In this document: positions 60,120 through 64,000 of the stretch, one piece after another | How positions within the stretch are numbered: the first letter of the stretch is position 1 | Layout of the letters: each line of letters begins with the position of its first letter | NCBI GenBank assembly: GCA_017516765.1 | Contig: JAFXBE010000025.1 | Span: forward strand, 1-64,000 | Source: Clostridia bacterium | GTDB taxonomy: Bacteria; Bacillota; Clostridia; Christensenellales; Aristaeellaceae | DNA length: 64,000 nt | Direction of reading: 5' to 3' | Translations under genes and position numbers: made by a program | Notes under the pieces: model-generated | Database searches by the model: none | What the model was told of the DNA's origin: nothing | What the model saw: the letters and a program-made list of their open reading frames with translations, nothing else

Positions 60120-61876
60120 TGAACAAGCCCACCAACAAAACCCAGACCCTCAAAACGGTACTGGGCTATGTAAAGCGCAGCTGGGGTTATCTGGCACTTT
60201 CACTGCTGCTTTGTGTGCTGACAGTTGCAGCCACCCTGTACATCCCCATTCTGACGGGACAGATCATCGACCTGATCCCCGCTGCCTTTCAGGTAAACTT
60301 TACCGGCATTCTTCCCCTGCTGCTCCAAATGGGACTGATGATCGGCTTTACCGCGCTGGCCCAATGGCTGATGGGGCTGTGCAACAACCGCCTTACCTAT
60401 GCGGCGGTGCGTGACATCCGCCGGGATGCCTTCACCCATCTGCAAAAACTGCCTCTTTCCTATCTGGATACCCATCCCACGGGCGATGTGGTCAGCCGGG
60501 TGATCACCGACGTGGATCAGTTTGCAGACGGTCTGCTGATGGGCTTTACCCAACTGTTCAGCGGCGTGCTGACCATTGTGGGTACGCTTGGCTTCATGTA
60601 TTCCGTCAACTGGATGATCGCCACCGCCGTTGTGGTGATCACACCCCTTTCGCTGGTGGTGGCTTCCTTTATCGCCAAGCGTACCTATGATATGTTCTCG
60701 CTCCAGTCCAAGACCCGTGGCGAGCAGACTGCCCTGATCGACGAAATGCTCACCGGGCAGAAGGTGGTTCGCGCCTTTGGCATGGAAGACGAGGTGCAGG
60801 AACGGTTCGACGAGATCAATGGACGGCTGGAAAACGCCAGCCGCCGCGCCATCTTTTTCTCTTCCCTCACCAACCCCGCTACCCGGTTTGTCAACTCGCT
60901 GGTGTATGCCTGCGTGGGCGTTGCCGGTGCGCTGGTATGCATCCTTGGCGGCCCTGCCATGCTGACGGTGGGTCAGCTGTCGGCTTTCCTCAGCTATGCC
61001 AACCAGTACACCAAGCCCTTTAACGAGATCTCCGGCGTGGTGACCGAGCTGCAAGCAGCCCTTGCCTGTGCAGAGCGTGTTTTCGAGCTGATCCGCTGCC
61101 CAGCCGAGACCTCCGAACCCGAAGATGCCGTGGTACTGGAGGATCCCGAAGGCGCGGTTGCCATGCAGGATGTAAGCTTCTCTTATGTGCCGGAACGCAA
61201 GCTGATCCAGCATCTGAGCATCTCTGTAAAGCCCGGCGAACGGGTCGCCATCGTCGGCCCCACCGGCTGCGGCAAGACTACCCTCATCAACCTGCTGATG
61301 CGGTTTTATGATGTGAATGACGGCAAGATCACCCTCGACGGGCACAACATCGTGGATGTGACCCGCCACAGTCTGCGGGAGGGCTACGGCATGGTGCTGC
61401 AGGAAACCTGGCTCAAGAGCGGTACCATCCGTGAGAACATTACCATGGGCAAGCCCGATGCCACCGACGAAGAAGTGATCGCCGCCGCCAAGGCCACCCA
61501 TGCCCACAGCTTTATCCGCCGCCTGCCCAAGGGATATGATACGGTGATCACCGAAGACGGCGGCAGCCTTTCCCAGGGTGAAAAGCAGCTGTTGTGCATT
61601 ACCCGCGTCATGCTCTGCCTGCCCCCCATGCTGATCCTTGACGAAGCCACTTCCTCGATCGACACCCGTACAGAGCAGCACATCCAACGAGCCTTTGAAA
61701 CGCTGATGACCGGGCGCACCAGCTTTATCGTTGCCCACCGGCTTTCCACCATCCAGAATGCCAATACCATTCTGGTGATGAAGGACGGCAACGTGATCGA
61801 GCAGGGCAACCACGAAGAGTTGCTCCGGCAGGGCGGCTTCTATGCCAACCTGTACAACAGTCAGTTTGCCCACTGA
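60119..61876 (+). CDS. ABC exporter subunit with canonical Walker B (TM288-like)
   Basis: A 585-aa half-transporter with six membrane helices and an ATPase domain. Walker A GPTGCGKTT (Lys 386), Walker B LILDEATSS (Glu 509) and the H-loop FIVAHRLS are intact. The signature reads LSQGEKQ (484-490) instead of LSGGQ, as expected for the partner of a degenerate half. The pair should export a drug, lipid or peptide; the substrate is unknown. Confidence 0.94.
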   Translation: MNKPTNKTQTLKTVLGYVKRSWGYLALSLLLCVLTVAATLYIPILTGQIIDLIPAAFQVNFTGILPLLLQMGLMIGFTALAQWLMGLCNNRLTYAAVRDIRRDAFTHLQKLPLSYLDTHPTGDVVSRVITDVDQFADGLLMGFTQLFSGVLTIVGTLGFMYSVNWMIATAVVVITPLSLVVASFIAKRTYDMFSLQSKTRGEQTALIDEMLTGQKVVRAFGMEDEVQERFDEINGRLENASRRAIFFSSLTNPATRFVNSLVYACVGVAGALVCILGGPAMLTVGQLSAFLSYANQYTKPFNEISGVVTELQAALACAERVFELIRCPAETSEPEDAVVLEDPEGAVAMQDVSFSYVPERKLIQHLSISVKPGERVAIVGPTGCGKTTLINLLMRFYDVNDGKITLDGHNIVDVTRHSLREGYGMVLQETWLKSGTIRENITMGKPDATDEEVIAAAKATHAHSFIRRLPKGYDTVITEDGGSLSQGEKQLLCITRVMLCLPPMLILDEATSSIDTRTEQHIQRAFETLMTGRTSFIVAHRLSTIQNANTILVMKDGNVIEQGNHEELLRQGGFYANLYNSQFAH

Positions 61877-61893
61877 GCAAACCCCTCAAAAAT

Positions 61894-61922
61894 TTGACCC
61901 AAGAGAAGGTTTGTGCTATAAT
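61894..61922 (+). promoter_or_regulatory. SigA-type promoter of yebC
   Basis: TTGACC (61894-61899), 17-base spacer, perfect TATAAT (61917-61922). Confidence 0.8.
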
Positions 61923-61990
61923 CTTTTGTTGAAACAGGCATGATTGGCACAGACCAACCAGAAGATGCAGACAAAGAAAGGCTGATACCC

Positions 61991-62737
61991 ATGTCCGGAC
62001 ATAGCAAATGGCATAACATTCAGGCCAAGAAGGGCAAGACCGACGCTGCCCGCGGCAAGATCTTCACCAAAATCGGTCGCGAGATCGCTATCGCTGTTCG
62101 CGAAGGCGGCAGCAACCCCGAAAGCAACTCCAAGCTGCGTGATATTATCGCCAAGGCAAAGAGCAACAACATGCCCAACGATAACATCAAGCGTTCCATT
62201 ATGAAGGCCAGCGGCGAGCTGGGCAACGTGGACTACGAAGAGATCACCTACGAAGGCTATGCCCCCGGCGGCGTTGCCGTGATCGTGGAAACCATCACCG
62301 ACAGCCGTAACCGTACCGCCAGCGACATTCGCCACTGCTTTGCCAAGAACGACGGTTCCATGGGCGTTACCGGCAGCGTGGGCTTCATGTTCGACAAGAA
62401 GGGCGTTCTGGTCATTGAGCGCACCGCCGACATGGACGAAGACGAAATGATGATGACCGTGCTGGATGCCGGCGCCGAGGACATGGATGTGCAGGACGAC
62501 GTTTTCGAGGTTACCACCGCTCCCGCCGATTTCTCTGCCGTGCGTGAAGCGCTGGAAAATCAGGGCATCAGCTTCCTGAGCGCCGAGGTGCAGATGGTAC
62601 CCCAGAACACCGTTGTTCCCCCGGATGAAGATACCCTCGCCAAGATCCTCAAGATGCTGGAAATGCTTGAGGAAAACGACGACGTACAGAATGTATGGCA
62701 CAACGCCGAGCTGCCCGAAGAGGAAGAGGAGGACTGA
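61991..62737 (+). CDS. yebC: YebC/PmpR family protein
   Basis: A 248-aa protein with the family opening [20 protein letters not shown], then [12 protein letters not shown] and [14 protein letters not shown]. Members act as transcription regulators, and recent work links the family to relieving ribosome stalling at polyproline; that is general family knowledge. ATG 61991 is the normal family start. The reading from 61940 adds unrelated residues. Confidence 0.95.
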   Translation: MSGHSKWHNIQAKKGKTDAARGKIFTKIGREIAIAVREGGSNPESNSKLRDIIAKAKSNNMPNDNIKRSIMKASGELGNVDYEEITYEGYAPGGVAVIVETITDSRNRTASDIRHCFAKNDGSMGVTGSVGFMFDKKGVLVIERTADMDEDEMMMTVLDAGAEDMDVQDDVFEVTTAPADFSAVREALENQGISFLSAEVQMVPQNTVVPPDEDTLAKILKMLEMLEENDDVQNVWHNAELPEEEEED

Positions 62738-62766
62738 TCCTCTTTCCCCATGCTGCAGGACATACG

Positions 62767-62796
62767 AAACGCCCCGCCTTTGATGGCGGGGCGTTT
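62767..62796. terminator. Bidirectional terminator
   Basis: A perfect 12-bp GC-rich inverted repeat (62767-62778 with 62785-62796), between convergent yebC and the phospholipase-like gene. Confidence 0.85.
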
Positions 62797-62800
62797 TGCA

Positions 62801-63517
62801 TTATCTCTCTTTCCAGTATTGCCGGATCGTTTCTATCGAAAGCTGTACTGACCGATCAACAAAGTCGGCATATTCCGTGCGTGTCATGGCGATATACGGG
62901 TACTTGGTTTCTCTTCCTTCAGGAATGTACCCCAATACGCCGATCTTACGGACGATGGCTCCCGGCGGCAGGAATTCCAGATAATCCGGGAAAGAGGTAA
63001 GTTCTCTGATCTCCGTCCAGAAGCCGCTGGCGGGATGGGTATCCAGATATTCCCGTTCTATGGCAGCGATCTCGCCAAGGCGATCGGCTTTGGGAATGAG
63101 CAGCTTGACCGAATCCCATGTCTCCGGCATGCCTTCGCTGCCAGTTGCCAGTTCGGGAACCGCTTTGATCCGCTGCCATGCAGCCTGCACATGCTGCGGT
63201 GTTCGAAGGGTGCGCTGAAACTCCGCATCGGTGACCAAATGGGTGTAATAGCCCCATAAAAATGAGGCCTCCTGCACAGTCTGCGGATCTCTGGGAAGCA
63301 GGTATTCCTCCACAAACCGCTGACAATCGGCGGCATTCTTTCGGTCTGCGCCCATCCAGTGGGTCATGGCACGGGGAGGGGTAAAACTGCTCCAGTCTTC
63401 ATTTTCCACATTGCAATCCGGGGCAATATTGCCCACGCAGTATTCATGCCGGGCAAGCTGAGGCAGCGCCTCCAGCACCCGGTCTGCAACCATCATGTGT
63501 GTGACCCAGAAAGGCAT
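62801..63517 (-). CDS. Zinc-dependent phospholipase C-like protein
   Basis: A 238-aa protein. WVTHMMVADRVLE, VGNIAPDCN, MTHWMG and FLWGYYTHLVTD place His and Asp metal ligands as in the Zn_dep_PLPC family, which shares a fold with phospholipase C and S1 nuclease. There is no signal peptide, so the role may be intracellular. Substrate unknown. Confidence 0.78.
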   Translation of the reverse strand: MPFWVTHMMVADRVLEALPQLARHEYCVGNIAPDCNVENEDWSSFTPPRAMTHWMGADRKNAADCQRFVEEYLLPRDPQTVQEASFLWGYYTHLVTDAEFQRTLRTPQHVQAAWQRIKAVPELATGSEGMPETWDSVKLLIPKADRLGEIAAIEREYLDTHPASGFWTEIRELTSFPDYLEFLPPGAIVRKIGVLGYIPEGRETKYPYIAMTRTEYADFVDRSVQLSIETIRQYWKER

Positions 63518-63536
63518 CGGTCAACGCTCCTTCACA

Positions 63537-64000
63537 TCAGACCGTAAAGTCGGGGAACACGCCGTTTTGGGCGCACAGGATCAGGTTTTTTGCCTCCTGC
63601 AGCACAAGCCCCCGACTCTTTTCGGTAAGCATCCAATTATGGCGGCGGGTATGGGTATCCTGCGCGGGGCTGGGGTACACCTGTATGTGCGCCGGGTACA
63701 GATAGCGGGCAATGGCAAGACTGCGGCGCATATGGAAGGCAGTGGTCACCAGCAGCAGGCTTTTGACACGATTCAGCCAGAAGGCGCGCTGCAACTCCGT
63801 CATAGAATACAAGATATTTTCAACGGTATTCAGCGAGGAACATTCGGTAAGGACAGCTTTTTCCGGTACGCCGAGAGAAACAGCCTTTTCTTTCATCTGT
63901 AAGGCTTCAGGAATGCCCTCCGCCGCACCGCCGCACATCATCAGGCTGCCGACGCGCCCGGCATGATAAAGCTCTGCCGCAACAGGTACACGGTACTTGA
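63537..64000 (-). CDS. YdcF/DUF218 family protein, partial
   Basis: The 5' end lies beyond the window. The visible part reads AELYHAGRVGSLMMCGGAAEGIP, then a KEKAVSLGVPEKAVLTE segment, TVENILYSM and SLLLVTTAFHMRRSLAIA, all typical of DUF218. The family is linked to envelope biogenesis (ElyC/SanA). The frame stays open to the last base, so the internal ATG at 63941 is not the true start. Confidence 0.82.
   Translation of the reverse strand, partial: KYRVPVAAELYHAGRVGSLMMCGGAAEGIPEALQMKEKAVSLGVPEKAVLTECSSLNTVENILYSMTELQRAFWLNRVKSLLLVTTAFHMRRSLAIARYLYPAHIQVYPSPAQDTHTRRHNWMLTEKSRGLVLQEAKNLILCAQNGVFPDFTV

Noticed and set aside
1-64000. CRISPR array, insertion sequence or prophage
   Set aside because: No regularly spaced direct repeats, transposase or phage structural genes were seen in reading both strands.

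Overview
The window looks like a chromosomal segment of a spore-forming, or anciently spore-forming, Firmicute of class Clostridia, probably a gut-type anaerobe of moderately high GC. This rests on a YunB-type sporulation protein, a SpoIID/LytB-like protein, a tyrosine T-box leader, strong AGGAGG ribosome sites, near-consensus SigA promoters with 17-nt spacers, a CCA-encoding tRNA-Leu and a heterodimeric ABC exporter. GC was judged by eye and the species cannot be named. I see no phage, insertion sequence, CRISPR array or rRNA.

Layout. 1-5400 (- strand): structured non-coding DNA, a phosphohexomutase, a DUF2461 protein, a large membrane-anchored repeat protein and yunB. 5575-12099 (+): a class A penicillin-binding protein, then an SGNH / DUF4358 / MBOAT / DHHW set typical of extracellular polymer O-acylation. 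12167-14566 (-): an unrecognised 799-aa protein with a possible dead AAA-like segment. 14852-16222 (+): an SH3 and peptidoglycan-binding protein. 16261-20957 (+): a Tyr T-box driving an aminotransferase and tyrS, followed by an IMPACT/YigZ protein, a double GNAT and a zinc-ribbon protein. 21025-25332 (-): a tight operon of a phosphodiester glycosidase, a divergent Lgt-like protein, an alkyl-DNA transferase and pyruvate kinase. 25506-31588 (+): polysaccharide deacetylase, pseudouridine synthase, then a Lys/Ala-rich protein, a membrane GrpE-like protein and a membrane Hsp70-like ATPase, then ApbE.

32364-40969 is a D-galacturonate catabolic locus. uxaB-uxaA-eda-kdgK-SDR run on the minus strand and are divergent from a LacI regulator plus uxaC. 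The control region carries two promoters and two matching palindromes. Together the enzymes take galacturonate to pyruvate and glyceraldehyde-3-phosphate, but no uptake gene is present.

41138-47488 holds a CNNM-type membrane protein, a TraX-like protein, a three-gene MotA/MotB-like (ZorA/ZorB-like) motor operon with its own promoter and terminator, and a DUF4230 unit. 47577-51263 holds an orphan LacI regulator, a SpoIID/SH3 protein, a lone FeoA and tRNA-Leu(TAA) with a long palindrome. 51401-58292 is the most accessory-looking part: an Imm11-like immunity protein, a WG-repeat protein, several secreted or membrane proteins of unknown function, a WYL regulator and a 38-aa membrane peptide. 58392-64000 returns to household genes: a heterodimeric ABC exporter with one degenerate ATPase site, YebC, a zinc-phospholipase-like protein and a YdcF-like gene cut by the window edge.

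The best candidates for an undescribed system are the ZorAB-like motor operon (43508-46260) and the membrane Hsp70/GrpE-like cluster (27197-30499). A third is the 799-aa protein with the degenerate AAA-like segment. The assignments rest on motif reading alone; no database search was run.
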